From: Hydractinia symbiolongicarpus
Taxonomy: Eukaryota; Cnidaria; Hydrozoa; Anthoathecata; Hydractiniidae
Direction of reading: 5' to 3'
DNA: 64,000 nucleotides
Assembly: GCF_029227915.1 (NCBI RefSeq)
Contig: NC_079882.1
Span: 4,216,001 to 4,280,000, forward strand
Position numbers and translations under genes: made by a program. A model generated the notes under the pieces. The model made no database searches. It was not told the origin of the DNA and was given only the letters and a program-made list of their open reading frames with translations. This document shows positions 11,187-21,851 of the stretch, piece by piece. Position 1 is the first letter of the stretch. Each line of letters starts with the position of its first letter.

Positions 11187-12415
11187 TATTATTTTTAATC
11201 TAAAAATTATTAATTATTTTCTTAAGTGTCATAATGATTTAAATTACCACCAAATATTTTTTTAAACGAATCTTACAGTGAAAAACGATGATAAACTTAT
11301 GTTGCTGGGCTTGAAAAAAAAAGCTCTGTACGTTCAAGTTATTTGTATTTATAGATTTCGATTTAATTATGGTGCATAAATTATAAAATCACATTTCGGT
11401 AACAGAAAATTTTAATATTTTCTGTCATCAAGTGTCCGTGTGTTCACTCTCTTTGATAGGATCATATATCTATTTAATAATAGCATTAATTTGCTGAAAA
11501 CGATTATCACTTTGTGTTATAAATGTACAAAATATTAATGGGGAAGTACGTATGACGGGGGAAATATGTTTGACTGGAGAAAAAAGCTGAGTTTTAAATC
11601 AGTGCAAGGTCAGTAGGAAAGCCCTTGTACAGGGTTCTGAGTCCTGGTAAGAAGGTCCTGGGTCTACTTTTTTCAGCAACATTTTAGGGGGCAAGCTGAC
11701 TGACCGTAACTAATTTGATCGTGAAAGTTCACATTGGTTATCATTTTCTGCCAATTTCTTTCTTTCAAAATATTTGATTTGTTTTTTTTTCTAAAAAAAT
11801 GCATTCTTTCAAATACATTTCTCTTTTTTGTAGAAGTATTCAACCACGCTGAAGTAAATGTTACAGAGACTTAAAATATCTTACAACAACACTTTCCATA
11901 AGCATCAACTTTGAACAAATGTATTTAACTCCCTCAGATTGAATTTTGTCGATGAAACAACTTTGGTGATCTTTAGTAGTATGATTTTACTGTTGATCAC
12001 CTTTAATTGTAGTGGGAACGTTAACTAGAATCGTGCTCTTAATATTAGACCATCCGATTTAAGGAAAACACAAGGAGAGTTGCATCTGATGTGCATCTGT
12101 TTTTACCAAAAGAACATTCTATAGAGACGAAGCATTCGCTAATATATCAGATATTTTCTTTCTGGTGGTGATAATATTAAGATGGTGGTGATAATAAATA
12201 AGGGCGGTATAGATGACTAGCTAAAGCTTAGTTTACATTCTTTTTTGGCAGGCAAATAGTTTTTTAACCAATCAGATCTTCTAAAAAGAATTATTAGCCA
12301 ACTGAATTGCTTTATTTTGCCTCCAAAAAAAAAATTTTCAAGATAGCAAGTCATCCATACGCTATACTTTTTATGCTTTTATGTCACCAGCAGTGTGGTG
12401 GGGCCCTCCACCAGA
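11187..12415. other. Intergenic DNA upstream of POMP
   Basis: AT-rich, no gene supported. The proximal part should contain the POMP promoter. A short direct repeat (ggtggtgataat) occurs near 12163-12192. Confidence 0.4.
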
Positions 12416-12728
12416 ACGAGGGTGCTGATAAACCGCATACTCCGTAAAAAGTGCGGGCATTATCGGGCGAGTTCGGCGTTTTAAAAAAAATCAAGTATTC
12501 GCCCGAAAAAACCCGCATAGGCCTGAACAATGCCCCCCCAAAAAAAAACAGACACTAATATGATTCAAAAAAACTGTAAAAATTCAAATAAACTTACTAT
12601 TTGTTAGCGAACTTCTTAAAAAAACTGTTTTTGATGGTTTTTGATAAAATTTACTTTATAAATAACTTAAATAAATAAATAAACATTTCAGGAATGTTCC
12701 GGGAGAGTTCGGAAAAGTGCGGGCGGTT
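12416..12728 (+). mobile_element. Truncated copy of hAT-like MITE
   Basis: It starts with the terminal motif acgagggtgctgataa and continues through an aaaaagtgcgggcat block, a long AT-rich core and ccgggagagttcgg. The same order, reversed and complemented, occupies the right-hand part of the intact element at 13362-13805. The second terminal repeat is missing, so this copy is truncated. It is in inverted orientation relative to its neighbour. Confidence 0.75.
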
Positions 12729-13361
12729 TAGTTGATATAAAAAAGTGGGTAAATTTTAGTTATTATAGCTACATCTATCATATTAGATAAGTTTATCCTG
12801 TTTATAGTGGCTTGCCTCTCTACTTAGCCACCACTATATAGCTAGCTTTTCTACTTAGCTAACTTAGCTGCACAGATTGCGCAAACGGCCTGTTTACAAC
12901 CAGGACAGCCGGATTATGTATGCATGGTCCAATTATGTTTTTTTTGCACTGGTAGTTCGCGGTGACCGGATTATGAACGCTGATATAATGGCTGGCCACG
13001 CAGGCTGTGTTTGGCTTTTTCTTCGAACTTTTGCAAATTAAACATTCTCTGGCAGATAGAACACCCCTAAAAACTAGACATGGCGAAAGAAAAAAGTCTC
13101 CACGTAATTCTTAGTATAAACTACTCTTGTAGTAAATACATTTCAGCATAATATACTTTGAAGTAACTAAATTTCATGGAACCTAAATTATCCTTTTGCA
13201 GGAATTAAGTTTGGTGAAACTTATTAAATTTGCGAATCCCAAAATTTAGTATTTGCCCCAAAATTTCGTTTCATTTGAAAGCAACAACAACTTTGCCACC
13301 AGGGCTATTCGCTAGTTAGAGTTGATGACGAATGATATAAACGCGGTTGGCCCCATTATAT
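12729..13361. other. Spacer between inverted MITE copies
   Basis: No gene seen. It contains short motifs such as gaccggattatg that recur near 12905 and 13990, suggesting older repeat debris. Confidence 0.4.
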
Positions 13362-13805
13362 AAGAGGGTGCTGATAAGCCGCAAATGCCTGCATATATAA
13401 GGGCGAGCTTGGGCGACTTTTCGAATTAAATTGGCGGTTGTCGCACGGAAACCGCCCGCACTTTCCCGAACTTGCCCGGAACATTCCCGAAATGCAATTC
13501 CTTGTAACATACCATGCGGACGATAGTTGGAAGAAGGCGCTTGAAGATAAAGGAGTTATGAAGTTTATGTATAAGTTATTTATAAAGTAAATCTTATTTT
13601 AAACTATCAAAAACAGTTCTTTTAAGAACTTTGCTACCACATAGTAAGTTTATTTTAATTTTTATAGTTTTTTGAATCATTAGTGTTTGTTTTTCTTTTT
13701 TTCGGGCATTGTTCGGGTCTATTCAGGGGTTTTCGGGCAAAACGCCAAACTCGTCCGAAAATGCCCGCACTTTTTACGGCGTATGCGGCTTATCGGCACC
13801 CTCGT
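13362..13805. mobile_element. 444-bp hAT-like MITE with 8-bp target duplication
   Basis: The element is bounded by terminal inverted repeats: left aagagggtgctgataagccg, right end reading, on the other strand, acgagggtgccgataagccg. The similarity extends about 60 bp inward with mismatches. Direct copies of cattatat flank it at 13354-13361 and 13806-13813. An 8-bp duplication is typical of the hAT and P superfamilies; hAT is the more usual source of such MITEs, but there is no transposase to confirm it. The inside has no coding capacity. Both ends carry GC-rich gcgggc-type subterminal motifs. Confidence 0.82.
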
Positions 13806-13813
13806 CATTATAT

Positions 13814-14509
13814 TTGTTCAATAAAACTTGAATAATATTCGACTGTCATACATAAGCCAGCCTTTCCTGATTATGTGCGTTCTATAATAAGTGAGAAATA
13901 ATATTACAATATCGTATATAAACTGGCCTGCCATTATGTTCCTTTTATAAGTGCCAAATAATATTTTTTGAGTAATAAGTCGACCTGTCCTGACTATGTT
14001 GCCCTGATTATGTAATTACTGCCCTGTTCTTAACCGGGGCAAGCTTCCCCACTTATTCAGGCCAATGTTCATTATCCGGGCAGAACAGATATAGCTATAT
14101 AGAGCTAGAGCTAAAAACCAGGCTAAATTGTCACTTTTTCTTCCTCGACTGTTCAAGGAAACAACTTATCTCATATATAGAAGAAAGCTATTTATAATGT
14201 ACTTGCTTCCCCAAATAATATTAAAAAAATACCGCAAAAAAATAGAAAAATGATAAAAACAGATACTGTCCACATTTTATAACACAATACGCAGCTGGCC
14301 TACCATCTTTTGAAGTCAGCACATATCTGAACCAAAAACAGGGGCAATGACTTCATTTAGCACCGGGCTAAGTGGTCCCGACACACGACCTAAAACATAA
14401 CTAGCACCTTCATACTTTCTCGATATTAAAAGTCCGACAGACGTTCAGTCATACTTCTCCAACCAAATGGACCCGACAAATAAAACCGCATTATCCGACA
14501 TCCTCTCGA
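13814..14509. repeat. Repeat-derived flank of the minisatellite
   Basis: About 14360-14505 is a second copy of the ccgacacacgac / tccgacatcc block found at 1085-1230. Short cctgattatgt-like motifs recur at 13867, 13990 and 14011. No coding sense is seen. Confidence 0.5.
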
Positions 14510-16130
14510 TATAACAAATACATATTTTTTCTGTCGATGGTCATACCAACGTAATATCGCATAATACTGCATAATACCTTCATAATCCATAAAAGATACA
14601 TAATTTTTCTGTTGATGGCCATACCAACGTAATATCGCATAATACTGCATAATACCTTCATAATACTCTCTGTCGCTGCGTAACAAATACATATTTTTTC
14701 TGTTAATAATCCATAACCAACGTAATATCGCATAATACTGCATAATACTGCATAATACCTTCATAATTCATAAAAAACACATAAATTTTCTGTCGATGGC
14801 CATACCAACGTAATATCGCATAATACTGCATAATACCTTCATAATACTCTCTGTTGCTACGTAACAAATACATATTTTTTCTGTCGATGGCCATACCAAC
14901 GTAATATCGCATAATACTGCATAATGCCTTCATAATACTCTCTATCGTTCCATAAAAAATATATATTTTTTCTGTCAATAATCCATAACCAACGTAATAT
15001 CGCATAATACTGCATAATACCTTCATAATCCATAAAAGATACATAATTTTTCTGTTGATGGCCATACCAACGTAATATCGCATAATACTGCATAATACCT
15101 TCATAATACTCTCTGTCGCTGCGTAACAAATACATATTTTTTCTGTAATAATCCATAACCAACGTAATATCGCATAATACTGCATAACACTGCATAATAC
15201 CTTCATAATTCATAAAAAACACATAAATTTTCTGTCGATGGCCATACCAACGTAATATCGCATAATACTGCATAATACCTTCATAATACTCTCTGTCGCT
15301 ACGTAACAAATACATATTTTTTCTGTCGATGGCCATACCAACGTAATATCGCATAATACTGCATAATGCCTTCATAATACTCTCTATCGTTCCATAAAAA
15401 ATATATATTTTTTCTGTCAATAATCCATAACCAACGTAATATCGCATAATACTGCATAATACCTTCATAATTCATAAAAAGTGCATGAATTTTCTGTCGA
15501 TGGCCATACCAACGTAATATCGCATAATACTGCATAATCCATAAAAGATACATATTTTTTCAGTCGATGGCCATATCAACGTAATATCGCATAATACTGC
15601 CATAATACTGCATAATACCTTCATAATTCATAAAAAGTACATAAATTTTCTGTCGATGGCTATACCAACGTAATATCGCATAATACTGCATAATGCCTTC
15701 ATAATACTCTCTATCGCTCCATAAAAAATACATATTTTTTCTGTTAATAATCCATAACCAACGAAATATCGCATAATACTGCATAATACTGCATAATACC
15801 TTCATAATTCATAAAAGATACATAAATTTTCTGTCGATGGCCATACCAACGTAATATCGCATAATACTGCATAATGCCTTCATAATACTCTCTGTCGTTC
15901 CATAAAAAATACATAATTTTTCTGTCAATAATCCATAACCAACGTAATATCGCATATACTGCATAATACCTTCATAATTCATAAAAAAGACATACATTTT
16001 CCGTCCATGGCCATACCAACGTAATATCGTATAATACTGCATAATACCTTCATAATAATCTCTGTTGCTTCATAAAAACTACATATTTTTTCTGTCAATC
16101 GGCCATAACCAACGTAATATTCCACAATAT
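14510..16130. repeat. Higher-order minisatellite array
   Basis: Roughly 19 monomers share the core ccataccaacgtaatatcgc followed by ataatactgcataatacctt. Measured by the ccaac landmark, successive monomers are 78, 93, 88, 91 and 93 bp, and this five-monomer set (443 bp) is repeated nearly identically from about 14546 to 15431. Further monomers with altered spacing continue to about 16130. Several long minus-strand frames of up to 203 codons rich in Tyr, Ile and Arg run through it in more than one frame; they follow from a repeat that lacks stops and are not supported as genes. Confidence 0.92.
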
Positions 16131-16159
16131 TTCGCATAACTGCCATTTACGGAAACCTG

Positions 16160-16560
16160 TTTTTATAAAGTAGACAAAGTTTGAGGTTGGATACACATCC
16201 ATACACAAACAGAAACGATATTTTGCTCAAATAGCCTTTTGCAAAAAGACATATTAGCGGCCCTATTGCAGGCTAAACAAGGAGACGTTTTTGTACAATA
16301 TATTGAACAGGCGGTAGTGTTCTATGCCCAACGATAACCAATAGAAAAGAATTTTGGACTAATACCCCCCGCGAAATTACATATCACAAGTCCTAAAAAA
16401 TGCCAATCTGAGGCAAGGCATTATACTATAAATTTACCGGGCTTTACTGTTATGTACTTATCCGTACAGCAGTAGAAACAAGTGTCCTCCCTGAAAATGA
16501 CGCATCAAAAGCGCTAAAGCAGGCCAATCAATCCAAAGACATTACGTGTGTTTTTATTTC
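16160..16560 (-). repeat. Inverted copy of the ~125-bp repeat family
   Basis: Read on the minus strand this region gives tgtgtatggatgtgtatcc, a tttctattggt block, tttcgcgggg and a tgattggcctgc block, in the manner of the repeats at 2090-2825. Identity is moderate. No genes. Confidence 0.55.
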
Positions 16561-17645
16561 AGACCATGCAAAAGTGTAAATTCTATCTCTTTTTTTCGGG
16601 GCAGTATTTCAATAGTTATAGCTTGATTAGTTCTTAAACCAAATAAATCTCTTAGATGCATAAAAATTTAAATTCCAATGATTTTTGTCCGACTGAAGAA
16701 GCTGCTGCCGTAGAGAAGCTATATCACATTAAAGATTAGAGCCGTTTACGATAAAATTATTCCATTGTTTGTAGTTAAAATTTCACAGGTCATAACTTTT
16801 TATCGGCAAAGGCTCTTAGGCTGAAATTCTGTAGAAGGCATGTCAGTAATATAACGTATCATTAGGAAAAAGAAAAAATACTTTTTTAACAGATATGGAA
16901 GAATTCCAAATTAAAAGTCAAAACTGATATTTACATGGAACAAGGATGTTCCAAAAAGGCATAAGTATAAAATTTATCTCATTTAAAAAGTCTCCGTAGA
17001 TTTGATATTCCATTGAAGTTAGGATCAGAGTACAAAAGCTGAAAATAGTTCTAAATAATGTAATTATTATTGGCTATTGTTAAAAAATCATATGGTGAGT
17101 TAACAAGATCAACTTTATGAGCAACTGACCGAAAAACCAATAGATGTATAATATCGTTAGTCTTTTTAATAATAGCGGTATTTTGCCTGTTTGTCCGCGA
17201 AAAGCGCGTCCTGTTAATTAATCACGAAATTCTTATATCTGCACAAAATACCAAATGCGATATATATTTACCGACTTTGTTTTATTCTCCCGCGTGTAGC
17301 ATTCAATTGCAACGCCTGATTTTTTTGAAAAACCAATCCGAGATTTTGCAGCCACGACAAAGGGATGTGTAAAGCAGAGAGCAGTGTTATTACGGCCATT
17401 TTGAAAGTTGTGTAACGTTGACGTTGATAAGTCTGTCTTTGTTTTCTGAAAGCTTTTTGTTTCTTTATATATTTTTACATGTTAAGTTAAATATGCTGTT
17501 TGTATTGTTGATCCTCTAAAATTTGCGCTGGTTATGAAATAGGTTGGGAGTTTACAGAGGCCGTGAATAAGGAAAAAATTACTTTCAGGTGCTAAATGAA
17601 GTCGTTGCCAAAACAGGCAGGAGCCCCTCTTAGTACGTCCTTTAC
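16561..17645. other. Intergenic DNA left of the IS3EU-like element
   Basis: AT-rich, no gene supported. The end of this stretch carries the left target-duplication copy, ctttac (17640-17645). Confidence 0.4.
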
Positions 17646-19620
17646 TACGGAAGCTGATAGGTGCAAAAATCTTTCCCGAAATAAGTGAAAATCTATTTCA
17701 AAATGGTGAAAATATTTTTCAAAATAGTGAAAATCTTTTTCAAAATAGTGAAAATCTATTTCACATGATCCTAACCTCGTTTCCAGGGCATTTTATATCT
17801 TGTATCGACCACAAGAACACAGCGAAAAGCTATGACTGCAAGGCGTAAAAAGGCTTGGTAACGAGGTACAAGACCTCATCTCTATAATCTTTGGAAAATA
17901 CAACCGAATTGGTATTTGGTAGGTGGATTAATAAGAAATTAGTTATTTTAGCAAAATTACAGAGTTAGAGACTTGCCCCTTTTCACCCAGTGCACACAGC
18001 CCCACCCAGGCGAACAAGTTTTTTTACTTTTGCGCCGCAGATTCAGGACGCTGATCAATCAGAATACAGAGTTTCAAAATAAACCATCGCTTCGCTACCT
18101 ATTGGAAAACAGACTTTAACGGAAAAACTTTTTTTCGCTCCTTCAAACTTCCTAGTAGTTATTACTGGAGAAAGTGTCAATAGGGATTCGACATGGGCGA
18201 ATATGCAATTATTTAACTCTAAAAAAGAAGTAAAACAAAGAGAGTTAATCTTTATTTTACCGCATGTGATAACATGACGGTATACAAATGTTTGGCCGAG
18301 TGGAAGTTCTCAGGTTGCGACATTCCCAGCAAATCAATCAAGTAGTTGAAGTATTCATAGTAATTATTCTCGTCCTCATTTTCTTGATCGTCACCGGAGA
18401 TGAGTTCATCCATTTCATCCATTTCATCCATTTCATCCAAATCATCACTATCACATAATTTCGGACGACTCTCCCCTTCAAATTTTTCTGGGAAATGAAA
18501 CAATTCTTCAGGAATACCAGAAACCGTGTCATACCTGGACTTCCGAATGAGGTGGGAATTCCAATGTTCTGTTACCTCGTCAAGATCATTCTGTAACACG
18601 GAGCCAAAACTGTACTGGAAGCAATATAACTCTAGCTCATTAGCAGGATTATATAATCCATCATTAACCATTTCTTTAAAAAAATCTATCATAAAAGGGC
18701 TTCTATTTCGGTGAAGAAATGACCACCATCCCTCAATCCGTTGATTACTGTGTGAAGGACCGTACATATGTGACTTTGTACCTGCGTTCTCATGACCGTG
18801 ATTACGCCGCAAATAACATTGAATAGTAGCTAGAGTTACATTTTCAGTACCACAATCACTCCTCACTTTCTCTGGACATCCACCTATTTCTCGGACGGCA
18901 TTTAAAAATAACCGTGCAATGACTTCTGGATTGTTATTGAATCTACTGCTCTGAGATCCGTCAATGCAACCATGATTTGGTAATCCATACGGCTTTAACT
19001 TATCGTAACAATCTACGTGCCAGATATCGTTCGGTCCTTGTACATTATAACGCTTTCTCACTAATCTACGTTTCCCACGTTCTATGCAACCTATGCATGG
19101 CTAAGCACAGCATCATAGGGACTTTACCTTGATATGCTTGGCTAAGCACAGCATGATAAGTACTTACCCCTCTAGGTCTTGGATGATCAGGGATTTGTTG
19201 TGGTTGACTGTGGCGTGCGCGTGCTCGAGATGTGCGTTGCGTCAGAAGGAACATTTCTCTATCTGTATGGAATACTGCCAATTAAACTACATTGCTTAAT
19301 TGGAATAGCTAGCTGAGCTAGCAGAAAGAGTATTATATGGTATATTTATTCCCTGGACTGTCCATTTCATTCTCTTTAATTTACTTTTCCCGTTAAAAAA
19401 AGGAACTTATGGGTACCGTCATTATACTCGGCACCAGACCTCAACTCGTCCCAGTTCTATTTAGAGACACATTTTCACCATCTCTCACTATCATTTTTAC
19501 TATTTCTCGGCAAACATTTTCACTATTTCGAATAACATTTTGACTCTTTGGAGTAACATTTTTACTATTTTGAAACAACACAATTTCCAAAAAGATTTTT
19601 TGCACCTATCGGCTTCCGTA
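17646..19620. mobile_element. IS3EU-like DNA transposon
   Basis: The left end reads tacggaagctgataggtgca and the right end, on the other strand, tacggaagccgataggtgca, so the termini are TAC...GTA inverted repeats of about 30 bp. The 6-bp sequence ctttac lies directly outside both ends (17640-17645 and 19621-19626). Inside each end are subterminal tandem repeats of a ~21-bp gtgaaaat-type motif (about 17686-17765 and, inverted, 19466-19580). The interior carries one integrase-type transposase ORF. A 6-bp duplication, TAY...RTA ends and an IS3/retroviral-type integrase match my knowledge of the IS3EU superfamily. A small foldback sequence at about 17775-17870 may be a nested insertion. Confidence 0.8.
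18252..19061 (-). pseudogene. IS3EU-type integrase/transposase, probably inactive
   Basis: The frame opens after a TAG near 19115, so 19061 (GTG) is only the annotated edge. Numbered from there, the DDE-type catalytic core shows WHVDCYDKLKPYG (D17), KVRSDCGTEN (D69) and SNQRIEGWW (E110), with 40 residues between the second acid and the glutamate. Between them, CIDG runs straight into NNNPEVIARLFLNAV: the FSR-x-x-x-W-L strand usual after CIDG in this family is missing, which would remove a core beta-strand. The C-terminal part has an acidic DEMDEMDEMDE run. The N-terminal half of a normal transposase is not readable; an upstream frame (19066-19281) is disrupted and contains a duplicated segment. 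It would catalyse transposon strand transfer if intact; this copy looks dead. Confidence 0.8.
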
Positions 19621-19626
19621 CTTTAC

Positions 19627-21016
19627 CATGGTCTACTATTTTAACCCCTATTTTTAAGTTCAGCGGCACAAGGGACTACTTTTTTAAGAAGGTTGAATTT
19701 TTTATAAATAAAAATAAAGTATATTTCAAAAAAAAAATGACGGTATGTTTTTAAAGCGAAAAATCGTCGCTCCAGCAATGGTTAGCGACATTTTCTAAAT
19801 TTCGTGACTTATCTTAGTCCCCCAACCTCGTCTCCAGGGCATCTTGTATCTTTCTAGGGACGAGCCCTCCCTCCCCAGATTTTTTCTCCCGTTTTTAATT
19901 TTGCTGTCACAATTTAATGAATTTAAAAATTAACGAGAATGCCTATCATAACAACTTAAAAAAAGAATTTAATTAAAATGCGATTTAGCTCAACTGACTT
20001 TTACAAAAAGCATTAAATCACCCTTTATTTATAAAATCGATTCCTTAATTGTCTTAGTCACCTATTTAATCTTGACCTATATCTATTTCGCTTTGAAAAC
20101 GGAAAAAACTTTTAAAATAGGAACATATGCGAAGCGAACTTATTTAGGAAAGCCCGATCGCTTTAACAGCCAACTCGCTACAATGGGTGGCCTTGAGTTT
20201 TAAAACAGAAATTTTACTGTAACTTCAATTTACTTTTTTGCTTAGCTGAAGTTGTTAGCTTTTTTACGTTTAATCATTTTCAGAAAAATACATACCCCAG
20301 CAATTATTATTGCAGTGGGAGTCACTTTTGTGTTGTGACACACATTATCCTTACTGAGTTGCATCAGCAACCTCGTCCCCACTGCTTTTTAGATTTTTTA
20401 CATTGGTAGGGGCTAGGTGCTAAACACAAGAGATTACTTTACCCTGTGATAATAAGTATTGTTTAAGCTGTACGAAGACATAGAAGCATAGGAGATTAAG
20501 ATTCTATATTATATTTTTTGAAGAAATTTGAAGCGTAGACAACTTTCTCCACAGATCTAAAGAGGTTAAAATATTAGCTTTTTATTTTTCTTCCGTCGAG
20601 AACTTCTAGTGCTTGTTGTAACGCGACAACAAGGACGGAGAGAAATATCTATGGTGGAGAGTTGTATACATAGGTAGGGTCATGAGCGTTAGTTGTATGA
20701 TACACAAATGTGATGTTTTAGTTCCTATCCTACAACATAAAAATGCTTAAAATCCTCTTTATCTATCTTTTTGTTTGTTTGTGACAGAATATCAAGCAGA
20801 TGTTCGCAGGACAAAAGTTTTTGTCCGTTTTAAAAAGGTGTCTAGTTTGGAGAATTTCTACATTATAAAAACGCGGTAGAGTAACTGGACTTTTGATTTG
20901 TGATTTCTCTTTTTCACAACAAAGTACAGAACTGACTAAACACAAAAAATATGATTAGGTTACAAAAACAGTTGATGCTTAATGAAATTTGTTGTTGCTC
21001 TCGAATAGATCGGTTG
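19627..21016. other. Intergenic DNA with a solo terminal repeat
   Basis: No gene supported. At about 19826-19870 the sequence aacctcgtctccagggcatc followed by ttgtatcttt matches the terminal repeat of the 30756-33523 element without a partner end; another partial match (aacctcgtccccac) is near 20370. Confidence 0.45.
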
Positions 21017-21851
21017 CTAGCACTTGTTATACTTCAAAATGGTGCCGTTATTAGCATGCTGATTGCACCTAGCAACCATAAATTTGCATTTATCATCGTA
21101 TGTTTGACCATCACTCCCGCATATAACACGACTATGCTTTTTACCGAACTTCCTAAGTTTAGTGCCAATCTTTTTAGTAATTTTTCCATTTTTCCATTTT
21201 TGATGTCCTTTATTTTTTATTTCCATCCATTTTTTCATTGCAGCTTTCCACGGACACACTTCATCTTCTTTGCATTCTCCACCGCAGGGTCCATTGTGTA
21301 GAAACTTTGTTTTATTGCATGCGTGGGCAATATCAAATTCACACTTGTTGGCGTACGTGTTACCATCCGTGTCACAAAATTTCATTGCCTCCTTTGTTTT
21401 GTTATGATGGCGTCCCCACTTACTTCTCTTCCCGCCTTTTCTTCTTCCATTTTTACCAGCGACACATGCGCGCATTGGCAACTTTTGCAGTGGTTTTGAT
21501 TCAGCGGGAGAACATCTCGCTAAAGTAAAATCACATTCGTTGTCGTAAATTTTGCCATCGCTACCACAAACTTTACCATCACCCTTTCTTTTCCACCATT
21601 TTCCAGGACGCTTTCCATGATTGTGAGCATCAACTAACACTAGAGAAAGAAAAGATAAACACAATGACATATATATGATTATTATATTGCTTTCAATCTT
21701 CCCAAATTTCGTTCTAAATTTTTAGCATTGATAACGAAAACAGAGATGAGATGAATGTTTATGACGAATAGTTTAAAAAACATTATACGCCTTCCAACAA
21801 CGTACCAAATGTTAGCAGAACAGCAAAACTCAAATGAAGTGCCAACTTCAT
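21017..21851 (-). CDS. Secreted lysine-rich Kazal-type protein, copy 1
   Basis: Exon 1 is 21806-21851 and exon 2 is 21017-21639, joined in phase 1 (donor GTACGT, pyrimidine-rich acceptor). Exon 1 supplies a signal peptide, MKLALHLSFAVLLTF, running into VLVDA. The mature protein has three Kazal-like repeats marked by VCGSDGKIYDNEC, FCDTDGNTYANKC and ICGSDGQTYDDKC. Repeats 1 and 2 lack the first two cysteines of a standard Kazal domain. Repeat 3 has them (GECKEDEVCP), but 44 residues rich in Lys and Trp separate Cys2 from Cys3, where a normal inhibitor has a loop of only a few residues. Kazal domains usually inhibit serine proteases, and some hydrozoan ones are antibacterial; with the loop replaced, canonical inhibition is doubtful. 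The paralogue at 27002-27805 shares the intron position and architecture. Confidence 0.9.

Noticed and set aside
14426-16042. Series of long minus-strand ORFs (80-203 codons) with YYAILRW/MKVLCSIMRYYVG repeats
   Set aside because: They follow the minisatellite periodicity, overlap one another in different frames, and have no start context or domain; treated as repeat by-products.
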